Assembly (NCBI GenBank): GCA_944739405.2
Contig: OX123188.2
Span: 69,025,251-69,089,250 of the forward strand
Length of the DNA stretch: 64,000 bases
Reading direction: 5' to 3'
Origin: Euclidia mi
Lineage: Eukaryota > Arthropoda > Insecta > Lepidoptera > Erebidae
In this document: piece after piece, positions 45,601 to 57,004 of the stretch
Layout of the letters: the number at the start of each line of letters is the position of its first letter
How positions within the stretch are numbered: position 1 is the first letter of the stretch
Notes under the pieces: generated by a model
What the model saw: only the letters and a program-made list of their open reading frames with translations
What the model was told of the DNA's origin: nothing
Database searches by the model: none
Program-made: the position numbers and the translations under genes

Positions 45601-47458
45601 CTCGCCAAAATAAGTTTGGGTTGTGAAATATTTAACTCGTTTACTTGAAAAGCTTACTTAGCTGTGATTTTGCATTTTCCTTAACTTCATTATACAGGCT
45701 ACTATTTAAAATAGTTTACGGACCCCAAAGGGTTTAGTAGGTAATTTAATGATTGATGACTTATGCCAAATTCTTCGTAGACCGATTTCTGGATAGAAAA
45801 GGTGTTTAATATTTTTGAAAGAGAGGTTTTATAACCTATCAATCTGCCACAACCTGAGTCTCAAAATACACTCTAATTCAAACACAGAAAGAAAAATCAC
45901 AGATTTGTACCAGTTCTAAATGACAGCTCTAAATACGAGTTATACCGCAGTCTGCTGAAACTGATCGCTGTAGTGACTGATTAAGAATACAAAATGCCAG
46001 TACCAGATTTCATTTCGTGGGCGCATTAAAGCGGTGACTATGGAAAATACACGAAGCAATCTTTGCGAGGAGAGGGAGCTCGAAATCAAACCCTATACGA
46101 CTGAGTGAGGCCTGGTGCTGTGGTAGCTCAGTAGCCCAATTCCGCCTATTGACAAAAACTTTTACTGTTAAACAAATCGGGAGAGGATGAATTCTAGTTG
46201 TGGATTGCAGTAGGTTGTGAAGGAAGGTCTGAAACTATAAGTATATTTTGAAGTTAATCATCCAAAATTAAAGTGTGTTCATATTTTGAAATGCTAAAGT
46301 TTTATGTCAGTCTATACAAACATTGTTGGGCCTATGAAACCTTCCATGATTTCTATCTTCATCTCAGTCGCAAGAAGACCAATATTTGCTCATTACTGAT
46401 GTCATAAAGATAACGAATGATTTATATCATTCATCCATCATCTTTATGGGAAAAGACTCCAGCTAAAAATAATGTATTCTGTTTCGTCACATTTATTTTA
46501 ATCAAAATTCTTTCATACGAATAAAATTATTGTTAATATCAATCGAAATACTTTCGGCAAGTTTCTGCTTGATTACATTGAGGGTTAGTTGACTGTCGAA
46601 AGTAGCCGGCCCGGTGCCCCGCAGTGGGACCGACTCGCGTAGTTCGCTCGCCCATGAAATTGCACCGCCGAGTATCGCCTAAATGACGTGATAATTTTCA
46701 AGTGTGTTCATCCACACTACTGTCATCCCGGTAAAAGCGAAACTTTCATATTATTTCAGCCGCTGAAAACTCGCGACTTTGTAATTCCCTCCATGTGTTT
46801 GAAATTTTAAATATTCGGCTAGATAATAAATGAAATCTGTGAAATTTGCTTAACTGAAAATCCGATATTTTAAACATATTCTAAGTTTACATTTATCTTT
46901 GAACATGCATGTCATTTGTGTTAGTTCATTTCTCATGTCAATAACTTAAGTCAGAAGAGCATATACTTACTCAAAAATATACACGTAGATCCAGACAGAC
47001 AAATTATAGTATAGTTTTGGTGGCGGTATTATTGTACGCTTTGGCAGAGGTTGAGATATCTGTAAAAGAGTATCCAGCCTAACACACATGTTTATTCTTT
47101 TAAATGTACAGATCTTTACATGGCATTTATTAAATGGTAAAATAAGTCTGCTAACAGACAGAAATCATACTGTAGTTCTATTAATAAAGTTGACCACGAA
47201 GCGGACTAGTGGCTGGCGTTGTTTAATTGGCTCGCTGCATTGTGGTCAATTTGAAGGAACTAACGAATCCTCCGCTGGTGTTAAACCTATCTATAGCTTT
47301 AGATAAAGAATCGTCCAGATTTATTTGGTGGTTTTAAATTCAGCATTGCGGCTGCTAACAGCTTTGTCTGCGTTATGGATGTTAATCAAATAATACTATA
47401 ATTTTAGATTCTTCTAGAGATAGACTCTGTTAATGTTAATAGTTTGTGACATTATATT
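42669..47458. other. Long non-coding stretch
   Basis: No exon or complete element recognised over about 4.8 kb. A GC-richer patch at 46600-46700 and a repeat-like patch at 45240-45420 ('aacagctgggtcatgcccgg') could not be assigned. The short open frames here have no recognisable content. It may be intron of NDST upstream of the 21147-21309 exon. Confidence 0.45.
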
Positions 47459-47704
47459 TTACGGGTGCGGACTGCTTCGTTGGTCTCGCGGCATAAATGT
47501 GCGATTGGGAGGTCTAGGGTTCGATTCCCGGGTCGGTCAACAGCACGGAGTCTGGTAATGTACCCGGAACGGCAATAGGCTCGCCCCCTATTTCGTGGGA
47601 CCTTAAATTAATGGCGAAATGTGGGTGTAATATTACACCTCTGCCTACCCCTTCGGGGATACAAGCGTGAATCTATAAATAAAAAAGATTAAAAAATTAC
47701 GGGT
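47459..47704 (+). repeat. SINE family B with 8-bp target duplication
   Basis: The element 47467-47696 begins with GGACTGCTTCGTTGGTCTCG, has box B GGTTCGATTCCC, the 'gtctggtaatgtacccgg' mid-body and the 'taccccttcggggata' end with an A-rich tail. TTACGGGT flanks it at 47459-47466 and 47697-47704. It is the most complete plus-strand copy of the family. Confidence 0.85.
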
Positions 47705-49063
47705 TAGTAGGCACCTTTATTTATAATTAGTTATTCGTCTTCAAGAAAAGGGATTTATTTTATTATTAGTAAATATAGGTAAAGGCACGTACCAGGGAGT
47801 GACATGTACCAGACATAAGTAGGGACCTATATTTAAAAGCAATATATTATAAGCGAGGCACGTTTTTACTTTTCAGCTATACTCTAGCTAGACTCAAGAG
47901 TCTACAGGCTAAGTCATCAAGGTGAGTGCCATCATGCCAAAATTATTGATATGAAAATGGGATGATGACCGTTAAGCTATTATGGGCCTCCATTACAGGT
48001 AGCATGGAGTCAAATTGGTAGATAACAATAAATATAATGTAACTAAGCAAGGGTTAAGTTCAAGAAGTAAAAAGCTTCAAGAAGTAAAGGGACCCAAGCT
48101 GATCATGGTACCAATTGTATTGAGAAAAAAATTAAATACAGTTATGGTGCTATAGTTTATAATACACACTTAATACTAAAGTACTTTAGATGATATTATA
48201 GTTATTTATGGTAGCTTCAACTGTTTACCGGAATATAAATTTAATCATTAGTGAAATAAAGGAACTGGCTAGCTGGTAATCACCTCCGTAGGGCTTGTGC
48301 TTGATAATAATTTCGTAGAAAAGACAAAGACAGAATAACAACGGTAGAGTACCTACGGATAACCAATTTTGCTTGGTTATGTACATGCTCAGACAACCTT
48401 AAATCCAACTTCAAAAGGTGTAAAAGATTATAGGAACTTACTTTCATTAAAAGCTATCTTTCAAAAAAACGATTTCCTATTTAATTTAGACTGAGTATAT
48501 AATAATATGTTTGAATATGCTAATTGCTCACTCCAAAATATTCCGTAGCTCTTTAGAAGTGACACACTTATTTATCATTAATCATGTCAATGCCTTTTAC
48601 ACCTTGTGGCGACACGAAAAGATGTAATGAAAAATCTGACGATGACTGATGTGTGAGCGATGCTCCGATTATTTTACGATGTCGTTATAGACGCCAGTCT
48701 GCTGCTTGAATAATCCAGTGATTTTACGCGACACCGCGGTGGCAGCAAGTTATAAACTCAACTTCTTTGTTGCGCGTAGTAGTTGAGGTTGGAACTATCT
48801 TGCTAAGTGTTGGCTGTTGCATTTCTGATTGTAGTTGGACTAGGAGAGATGATAGCATTGCGCTATAAATTTCTGCAAATATTATATTTATCTCTGTCTG
48901 ATTACAGATCGGAATATACTCATGACTACAAGAAACAGCCGCGCACACATAAGTAGGTATCCCGAAAAGTATTAGTTGACTAACGTTTAACGGAATAAAC
49001 CTCTATCCCACTAGTCGGTAGGCCAAATCCCATAGACTCACAATGCTGTTGTGACTCCAATAA
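47705..49063. other. Non-coding stretch
   Basis: Nothing recognised. The minus-strand frame 48724-48948 has no identifiable domain. Confidence 0.45.
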
Positions 49064-49227
49064 GGAGAGACCACAGAAATAAATAGTAATAGAATGGTTA
49101 CAAGGGCGTGGCGCGCGTGCCAAACTATTGCACTATAGCGCATGTGTTTTCGAACGCATTCTCATTATGCATCGCGTCTCCCGTTCGCGCGCTCACGAGG
49201 TAAAAAATCATTAAATTCGTTACCAAT

Positions 49228-49307
49228 ATGCCATATTGTGCAGTTTTCAATTGTAAAAATAAAAGTGATGCAAAAAATATGGAAAAGGGAGGCATTTCAT
49301 ATCACCA
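49228..49307 (+). pseudogene. THAP-domain first exon of a P-type transposase
   Basis: From ATG 49228 the frame reads MPYCAVFNCKNKSDAKNMEK then GGISYH, and meets a strong donor CCA|GTAAGT. This is the start of a THAP zinc finger (Cys-x4-Cys with the usual MPxCAVxxC opening and a His after the aromatic). THAP domains bind the ends of P elements. A possible second exon after TTATTATAG at 49682 would read QIPYRALRKRARR, which is too short and unlike a THAP to be trusted. The rest of the transposase is gone. The frame is too short for normal ORF listing and is masked by a shadow frame. Confidence 0.75.
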
Positions 49308-49759
49308 GTAAGTATTTAAATTGAGTAAAACTTAAGATTATTGAGATTCAAACCAAGTGGGCTACTTTTACCATGTTTGTCTAATAAGAACATCATCGTT
49401 CATTTCTTCGTTATGTTAAATTTCCATTGCTTGAATTATACGATACTTATTGACATATTTATGAAATAAACACGCAATGTACGGCGAGATACGCGATATT
49501 CACAAGATGCCAAAAACAATAACAAATCAGGGGCCACGGGTCAAATAAATAGCTGTGATTGGTCAGCGCGCGCTAGGGATTGACGTTCGGTTTATAGTTA
49601 CTTTTTAAATTTATCGATAAATAAAATTAATATTAATTCGAATTAATTATTATGTCGATAACAATACGTTTGTTATTATAGGATTCCATATCGCGCGTTG
49701 CGAAAGAGGGCTAGACGCTCTCTCTCTCTCTCTCTTATAGAAAGCAAGCATCATGTTCA

Positions 49760-50620
49760 TGCTTTCTGATCACGAAAATGACATCTATTTGGGAATCCAA
49801 GATGGCGGACGAAATTTTTTTAATAAAATTAATATTGGTATCATTTTCGGGGTTTTTATGGATTCTGGTCACGAAAATGACATCTATTTGGGAATCCAAG
49901 ATTGCGGACGGGACATTTTTAATAAAATTAATATGGGTATCATTTTCGGGGTTTTTATGGATTCTGGTCACGAAAATGACATCTATTTGGGAATCCAAGA
50001 TGGCGGATGGGACATTTTTAATAAAATTAATATGGGTATCATTTTCGGGGTTTTTATGGATTCTGGTCACGAAAATGACATCTATTTGGGAATCCAAGAT
50101 GGCGGACGGGACATTTTTAATAAAATTTATATGGGTATCATTTTCGGGGTATTTATGGATTCTTGTCACGAAAATGACATCTATTTGGGAATCCAAGACG
50201 GCGGACGGGACATTTTTAATAAAATTAATCTGGGTATAATTTTTGGGGTTTTCATGCTTTCTGATCACGAAAATGACATCTATTTGGGAATCCAAGATGG
50301 CGGACGGGTCATTTTTAATAAAATTAATATGGGTATCATTTTCGGAGTTTTATGGATTCTGGTCACGAAATTGACATCTATTTGGGAATTCAAGATGGCG
50401 GATGGGACTTTTTTAATAAAATTAATATGGGTATCATTTTCGGGGTTCTTATGGATTCTGGTCACGAAAATGACATCTATTTGGGAATCCAAGATGGCGG
50501 ATGGGACATTTTTAATAAAATTAATCTGGGTATAATTTTTGGGGTTTTTTTGCTTTCCGATCACGAAAATGACATCTATTTGGGAATCCAAGATGGCGGA
50601 CGGGACATCTTTGATCACTA
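49760..50620. repeat. 99-bp tandem array (about nine units)
   Basis: The core ACATCTATTTGGGAATCC starts at 49781, 49880, 49979, 50078, 50177, 50276, 50374, 50473 and 50572, a period of 99 bp with one 98. Units come in two forms by the block before GATCACG or GGTCACG: the GCTTTC(T/C)GATCACG form is at units 1, 6 and 9, and GGATTCTGGTCACG at the others. Because 99 is a multiple of three, long open frames appear on both strands, with 33-residue repeats. I see no sign that they are real proteins. Confidence 0.95.
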
Positions 50621-51060
50621 AATAGATGGTGTTGTTGGATTCCCCATCCTTTTAAACATCGGAGACGATACCCATATTGATTTAAAAAAAAAATCCCATC
50701 CACCATCTTTGATCACGAAATAGATGTTGTATTTGGATTCTCCATCCCTTAAATCATCGGAGACGATACCCATATTGATTTAAAAAAAAATCCCTTCCAC
50801 CAACTTTGATTACGAAATAGATGGTGTTTTTGAATTTCCCATTCCTTAAAATATCGGAGACGATACCCATATCGACTTAAAAAAAAATCCCGTCCGCCAT
50901 CTTTAATTTCCCATCCGTCATCTTTGATCACGAAATAGATGTGGTATTTCGATTCCCCACCCCTTAAAATATCGAAGGCGATACCCATATTGATTTTTTA
51001 AATGTTCTCATCCGCCATCTTTGATATCCCGTCCGCCATCTTGGATCACTAAATAAATTT
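50608..51060. repeat. Diverged inverted continuation of the 99-bp array
   Basis: Units start TTTGAT(C/T)AC near 50610, 50708, 50805 and 50923 (periods 98, 97 and 118, the last with a short internal duplication). The reverse complement aligns with the 99-bp unit (GATGG(C/T)GGACGGGA, then AATATGGGTATC, then ATCTATTT). The two arrays therefore face each other, and the inverted arm is much more diverged. Confidence 0.8.
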
Positions 51061-51109
51061 CATATTATTTAATCAGCGTCCCTAAAATTTTGAAAACGAT
51101 ACCCATATA

Positions 51110-51515
51110 GATTGTATCCTATTCGTTAAGCCATTTTTTTGCCTTTGACCCAACCCTCCCCCTTCTCGTTTGACCATTATATTATTTTTGTCTGGCCCCT
51201 AAAAGTTGTGGCGTAATGCTATATAGCCTATATATAGCCTTTCGGAATAATTGGGCTATCATAGACAATAACAATTTTTAAAATCCGACTGCTAGTTCCT
51301 GAGATTAGCTGACATTATCTTTTAGCCTTTTTAGCCTTTTGCCCGGCCACAAAGGGTCGAAGCGTTGTGTTATATAGCCTATAGCCTTCCGGAATAACTA
51401 GGCTATCGTATACAAAAATATTTTTCCAGATCCGTCCGGTAGTTCCTGAGATTAGCGCGTTCAAACAAACAAACAAACAAACTCTTCCGCTTTATTATAT
51501 TAGTATAGATATTCT
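51110..51515 (-). mobile_element. Helitron-like 5' segment inside the P-type element
   Basis: On the minus strand it starts TCTATACTAATATAATAAAG and continues 'gaagagtttgtttgtttg', 'cgcgctaatctcaggaacta' and 'gaaggctataggctatataa', a very common lepidopteran Helitron-like repeat. The last two blocks occur twice, about 150 bp apart, as an internal duplication. The 3' end is not seen. Confidence 0.6.
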
Positions 51516-51817
51516 ATAATATAGTCAAAAGTTTTGTAAGATTTCAATACAGATTTTTAACTAAATAAATACGTTTTATTTTTATAACAGTTTACTTTAA
51601 CCAAACTATTCATAAAGAAACATTTTATATAAACAATAACATAATTTCATTTTCCACAGCTCTCAACACATCGATAATAATTCCTTAGTGTCCCCTCACT
51701 ATCCTATCTCACTATGCCGTCACTGTGGGCGGGGCTTGCTGAAATGTGGCACGCGCGAAATGTACGCGATGACGTGACATTCACCATTCTATTACTATTT
51801 ATTTCTGTGGGAGAGAC

Positions 51818-52794
51818 CTATGTATAGCAGTGAACTGTGAAAGGCTAAATGATGTAAGATGATGCCTTTGAACTCGTCTAAAACAACGCAACTCTTCTAC
51901 CGTCCAAATTAGACTACGCTTTCAGACGAGTGTTATCATTGCGAAATTAATTATTTTAATGTCTTGCAGTCTCGAAATTCGGAGATCTCCAAGACTATAA
52001 AACACCGTGGCATAAGTTTGAGTATAAACACGAACTTGTGGCACAAGATCACAGGCCGAACGAGGCAGTGTAATGAAGTCAGTTATAAATAGCTACGAAA
52101 TCCCACATGCCATTGGGATTAGATACAGAAGTTGAGAGGAACTTACCATTAGTACGTCTAGGTAAGTTTTATTCTGTGTTATCTAAACGGGGCGGAAGGA
52201 AACTTGCTCGACGGTACACGATACCGATTTGATAGCTATGTTGACATCGTAAACTTAGCTGTGTTGAAAATTTGTTGCATGTTTAAAACGACATCCTTAT
52301 ACATTTTTAGACGGAAAATTTCAATTTCTCGTATGAAATATTTACTATATATGCCAGAAGTTTCAGTATGAATAGTTTAGTCTAATTTCAAGGTCTACCT
52401 TTATAATTTCGCCATTTGCTAACCACAGACGGACGGACAACCTGTGGTTTAACTTGGATGTAATATAGTGCTGACAGGTAGATATAATTATACATTTCAA
52501 ACACACCGTCAAAATTGTGAAATAAAATTTCTATTATAGGGTTTTTAAAGTTTTCAGGAATATAAATATACATACCCCTTCGTGTATACAGGTGTAACAG
52601 GTAATTTGATATTTTCCCTGAACGAGGTTATATTTGAGGTTATTTGCAATTAACTCCCGTCAACTAGTCCACTGCACTACACTAGTAGGAAACCGGAATA
52701 CTATTTTATCCAACCACAACATCCAGGCACAAACGAAGATAGCACAGAGTTAAATTGTCAACCTCTTTATGCGTACAAAAGCAAATATAATTAA
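51818..52794. other. Non-coding stretch
   Basis: No coding frame recognised. Just after the transposon, 'gacctatgtatagcagtgaa' with 'ggctaaatgatg' looks like a decayed retroposon tail, interrupted by the P-type insertion. Confidence 0.4.
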
Positions 52795-52804
52795 TTTTAT
52801 TTAG

Positions 52805-52974
52805 TCATATTTATTTGGAGAGGTAAGTTTTTGCTGTTGGCCCTTCTGGATCATTTAACAAAGGAAGATAATTCCACGTTGAAGCACGCAATCGACGAAG
52901 CCTTGGGCTCGGTAAGGGCGCACGCTGATACGCTGCATCCATTGAATGCCATATGCTTATTCCGCTTTGATAAA
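52805..52974 (+). CDS. Possible exon resembling the end of a Rho-GEF (DH) domain
   Basis: A plus-strand frame reads WRGKFLLLALLDHLTKEDNS then TLKHAIDEALGSVRAHADTL and HPLNAICLFRFDK. It follows a TTTATTTAG acceptor-like site (52796-52804) and ends near a GTAATG donor (52975). Composition is more coding-like than the surroundings. The pattern KF-LLL-LL, L..A......V...AD..H recalls the last helices of DH domains such as Trio. This is recognition from memory on a 56-residue piece. It could equally be a transposon relic or chance. No neighbouring exon was found. Confidence 0.25.
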
Positions 52975-52994
52975 AGTAATGGTTCTACATAAAT

Positions 52995-53572
52995 CAGGTC
53001 GGCACGGTGTCTGTTCGTTGTCTCTGAAGAATATAATATGTTGTGAAGGCGCGAGAGGCTACAAAGCCTTATTTATTTATAAATATTTGTTTACTTGCCG
53101 AGAGCATTCCGAACGAGAGCCTGTACTTTTTTTGGCTTACACTGTATTTAATGTGGATGTAACTTTCATGTAACAACTTTTTGGTGCTTAGCTAGTAAGA
53201 ATATGACTGGGATTTTTCTTTTAGACGAGTGCCGCGTATTGGTAAGTCAATGTGAATAACTTGTGTTTTCTTTTTCTTTACTTTCCTTAAAGATTATTGA
53301 ATATTTACGTGAATTTTGTAACAATGCAAACATTGTCACCATACAGGTGTAAAATAGAGTATACATATTGTGATGAATACACAAAACTGTATCACTTTAT
53401 GTAACTACATTCTTAAAAAAATGTGCAGTATAATGAAGGTATTGTAACATAACAAGCTGACGTGCGATGTATCCTATTGGAGATACCCTACCTCGATACT
53501 AGACTTAGACTGCGCGCGCACCACTGATTTTTCGAAGGTATGGACGTGTGTATTAATATGATAATTATCGCT
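52995..53572. other. Non-coding stretch
   Basis: Nothing recognised beyond AT-rich sequence; the short frame 52946-53173 has no identifiable content. Confidence 0.4.
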
Positions 53573-53822
53573 TGACCCGTGCCTCGGAGAGCACATTATG
53601 ACGTCGGTCCTGACTGTCATGAAGATCTTTGACAGTCGTTAGACAGTAGTCTATAAGCTAAGAAAAAAACCATGGAACATCCTTATAGCTTTAGTCTACG
53701 GAGGTCAGAATGTGGCAGTGGCAGCCACTGTGTAAAAGATAATATTCCGTCAAATCTGGTTAGACTAGTGCCCCGGGCTCTTAGGATGTAACCAGGACGA
53801 TGCTAGAACGATGGTGATGATG
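53573..53822 (+). repeat. SINE family A, 5'-truncated copy
   Basis: Contains 'cctcggagagcacat', 'tgtcatgaagatctttgaca', 'ctggttagac' and an end with GATGGTGATGATGG, matching 3493-3893 on its sense strand. The head is missing. Confidence 0.75.
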
Positions 53823-55700
53823 GCTGTTGGCTGAACAGTGTACCATGCTCGCCTTTAGTTACTTAAAAAAGAGTTCATAAAAATATATTAGCATTTAGCA
53901 TGTTAACTAATTCTTCCATTGAACCAACCGCGAGGCCTGACTTCATTTGAGTGAATGGTCAATACCCGATAATTCAGCTCTGCATTTCATACTTAGCTGT
54001 ATCCACACGATTATATAATATACAAACATTAAATACGCAGTACAATCTGTTTAATGATTACAACTAGCGGCTATAACAAATATTATTTACCAATCGAAAC
54101 TCAATTTAGTGCAAGTTTAAATTTATTCCATATTACTGGTATTCATTTGCCTTGTTTCTGCTAAATTTAGCTTTAATTGCTTCTAGTAGCTGATGTTTCT
54201 GAATAACCTACTGGTATTAAGTGTGGGCTTAGTACTAAATTTGTAAATATAGGACAACTAACAAATATGGTCGTTTTCATCACCGATTTGACATGAGTAG
54301 AGATATTTTTGTGTCAATTATTTAAAATACAAATTTCAACGTCTGTAAAGCATCCAACAGATAATTATGATACGTACGTAAGTATGTTATCCTTGGAAGA
54401 GTGTTCACTTTTCAATACCAATAAATAATTTATATGAACGATCAGTATTCACTGGAGACTGAACAAGGATTGTGCGTTAGCAGATTGAAATGTGAAAACG
54501 ACTCTTTAAATGTGATGTCGATACTTCGCTCATACTCATACACATTCTTTATCTACAACAGATAATATGAAACCTATGTCTATCAATGTAAATGTTTTGT
54601 AAAAGTAATAACAATAATAAGAAAAGCTATACTCACGATGATGTATTATTAATTTCGAATCGAATCAGTAGTTTTTCACGCCGGAGCACTATGGTTCGTC
54701 TAGAACAAGCTAGCTAGACAAAAACAACTCTTAAATTCCTGGAAGTTTTGGCGGTCGACTCCGCGGAGTCGACCGCCAAAACTAGTTTTTATTTTTATTC
54801 CCCAACCTCTCGTTCAGTAGTTCATCATTTTAACTACTGCGCTAACATCATTAACATAATGCTTTCGTTTTTGATATGTACGTATTTATTTTATTAGCGC
54901 CTTTGACTGTCCGTGCGGTGACGGATTAAGAATACGGAATTTCACTACTCCATATCATCCCTGTTTGCAGATGTCGTAAGAGCCGACAGAGGCAAACAGA
55001 TAAACTCACGTTCTCATTTATAATATCATTATGGATAGAATAGAAAAGTATAGTGCCTGGAAAGCTGATAAATCGATGGGGAATGCACACTCACAACACA
55101 ACCCATATGAGTCAGCATGTAACCACGGACAATGAAACGTCAAACAAATAAAAGGTCAACGGAAAACATTGTGTCATGTTTGTTGCCCTCTTATTAGTTC
55201 ACGCAAGCCATTACAATTAAATTATGACAGATAGTTTTGTCATCAAAATATGTATGGTCACTTCAGTATCCTTCATGCTGTTATTGTTTCTGACTGCATT
55301 GATGGCGTTATGTAATCTTTGTTTCATGCCTGGATATTCAGTGAGTATCATTTTTCTAATATTTCAGTTTTGTATGTTTTTATAACTTGTTTACATACTA
55401 TTTTTACACTTTGGTGGGCTAAAACATAGTCACTCTTTTCGAATCCTTATATCTGAATTAAAAACCTGCAGAGAACGAGGTAAAGCTGCATCATGTAGTG
55501 ACCTGTGAAATTATTAGTGGAAATTATTAAACCATAAAAACAATAAAAAATCTTAAAATTCAATTGAGTGCAAAATCAATCTGACATTGTCTCACAAATT
55601 TGACAGTGACACTAATCATAACTTTAGTTTTGAATACAAGGCTTTTTCCCCACGGATATACAAAAGAGTATATCTATATAATATATCGCTACTTCGGACT
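53823..55700. other. Non-coding stretch with one palindrome
   Basis: No exon recognised. A perfect 19-bp palindrome with a GC loop lies at 54744-54783 (arm AGTTTTGGCGGTCGACTCC). The last 150 bp are probably the 5' untranslated region of the next LINE. Confidence 0.5.
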
Positions 55701-55728
55701 AACACATTAAATTTTATAAGAGAACAAT

Positions 55729-56631
55729 ATGCCGCTCACACACTCGCCTCGGCGTACCTCAACTGCGACAACCGATGTCACCACCAAGCCTAAAGGATCT
55801 ACCCCAGCGCCTCAGGCCTATGGATTGGATATCGCATCTGAGCGAAGTTGTAGCGGATATGTCAATCTTGAACCAAGACGCAAACGTGAACAAGACAACT
55901 ATAAGGAAATTAAAAGTTTGATCTCCTCCTTATCAGTAAAGGTTGACCAGAACTTTATGGAACTCAAACTTAAGAATGAGGAGCTAAAAGAAAGCTTGCT
56001 ATTTATGTCTGACAAATATGATACTATTCTTAAGACACTAATTAATCTTGAATCAGAGAGAGTAGAAGACAAAAAGACTATAAAGAGGTTGGAGGAAAAG
56101 ATAGAAAACTTTGAGCGTAAAAATAAGTCTGCTAGCTTGGAGATACGTAATGTGCCCATCCTCCAAACAGAAAACAAAAAAATCGAAACAAAGGAAGACA
56201 TCAGTGAGATAGTAAAAAATATATCGAAGACAATAGAGATGGAAATTAAGGATAGCGACATCAAAGATGTACACAGGATTATGTCACCCAAAGAAGGCAA
56301 TAAACCTATTATTTTAGAACTAAATAGTGTCATAAAGAAAGATCAAATCATTCAAGGCGTGAAGCATTTTAATAAAAAGAAGGCAGCAAACGATAAATTG
56401 AACACCGGACACCTGAATATCCCTGGACCTATCAAGCCTGTGTTTATATCAGAAGCTCTAACAGTTAAAGCTCAAAAATTGTTTTATTCTGCTCGTCAAT
56501 ATGCGCGTGAAAATAACTACTCTTATTGTTGGACTTCACGAGGCGTGGTATATTTACGTAAAGCAGAAGGCGAACCTCCAACACGTATTGAAACTGAAGC
56601 AAGTCTTACTAAACTAATCAGTAATATATGA
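55729..56631 (+). CDS. LINE ORF1 protein (coiled coil + FP-like C-terminal domain)
   Basis: An intact frame of 300 residues from ATG 55729. The N-terminal 60 residues are Pro/Thr/Ser-rich with no finger. Residues about 65-150 are strongly coiled coil (LKLKNEELKESLLF, KKTIKRLEEKIENFERKNK). The C-terminal half (SLEIRNVPILQTENKKI, DIKDVHRIMSPKEGNKPIIL, YSARQYARENNYSYCWTSRG) is the FP-like/L1-ORF1-like RNA-binding region. It is the companion of the broken ORF2 at 57005-59929, and belongs to a different family from the ORF1 at 9945. Confidence 0.8.
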   Translation: MPLTHSPRRTSTATTDVTTKPKGSTPAPQAYGLDIASERSCSGYVNLEPRRKREQDNYKEIKSLISSLSVKVDQNFMELKLKNEELKESLLFMSDKYDTILKTLINLESERVEDKKTIKRLEEKIENFERKNKSASLEIRNVPILQTENKKIETKEDISEIVKNISKTIEMEIKDSDIKDVHRIMSPKEGNKPIILELNSVIKKDQIIQGVKHFNKKKAANDKLNTGHLNIPGPIKPVFISEALTVKAQKLFYSARQYARENNYSYCWTSRGVVYLRKAEGEPPTRIETEASLTKLISNI

Positions 56632-57004
56632 CTATTTTGTTGGCACCTTATTTTATCATTTAGATTTTATAGTTTTAGTATTTTCATTATATTAGTAGAG
56701 CTTAATAGTTTAAAATACTATAAAGTTATAAGCCCGTTGTTAATACATTTCTTATACCAAGTAAACCATCACCAATTGTACAAACCTTTGCATAAAACAA
56801 ACATAACTATTCACTACATAATAATTCTGCACTCAACACTACACATAAAGACTATACACCAAAACAAAACGCTCAATAACATGAACAATTTATCTCTCAT
56901 TTGGTTACTGCAGTTAATAACTCCTCTCAATACTTTCAAACAGTGGTCAGATACTTGGATCATTTACTTTACTTGTTATAAAATTCGATACTCTACATAA
57001 TCAT

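Larger units (their letters stand above)
49064..51817 (+). mobile_element. P-superfamily DNA transposon carrying a tandem array
   Basis: The element is 49072-51809 (2738 bp). Its terminal inverted repeats are 27 bp and perfect: they start CACAGAAATAAATAGTAATA and end AGAATGGT, at 49072-49098 and 51783-51809. An 8-bp duplication GGAGAGAC lies at 49064-49071 and 51810-51817. An 8-bp duplication with a GG..AGAC pattern, CA-starting repeats and a THAP exon are the hallmarks of the P-element superfamily. A 10-bp subterminal inverted repeat CGCGCGTGCC (49112-49121; complement at 51748-51757) is present, as in P elements. The transposase body is missing. The interior holds a 99-bp tandem array, a diverged inverted version of it, and a Helitron-like segment, so it can only move with help. 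Confidence 0.85.

Noticed and set aside
46600..46700. Promoter or first exon of a host gene
   Set aside because: GC-richer than its surroundings, but I found no convincing start codon context, motif or protein match.
49682..49740. Second THAP exon
   Set aside because: The acceptor is plausible, but the peptide lacks the conserved Trp and other THAP residues and runs into a (CT)n tract.
49735..50621. Long open frames on both strands with 33-residue repeats
   Set aside because: They arise because the tandem unit is 99 bp and lacks stops in several frames. No start context, domain or codon pattern supports a protein.
49760..51060. CRISPR array
   Set aside because: Eukaryotic context and contiguous 99-bp units without unique spacers; it is a minisatellite.
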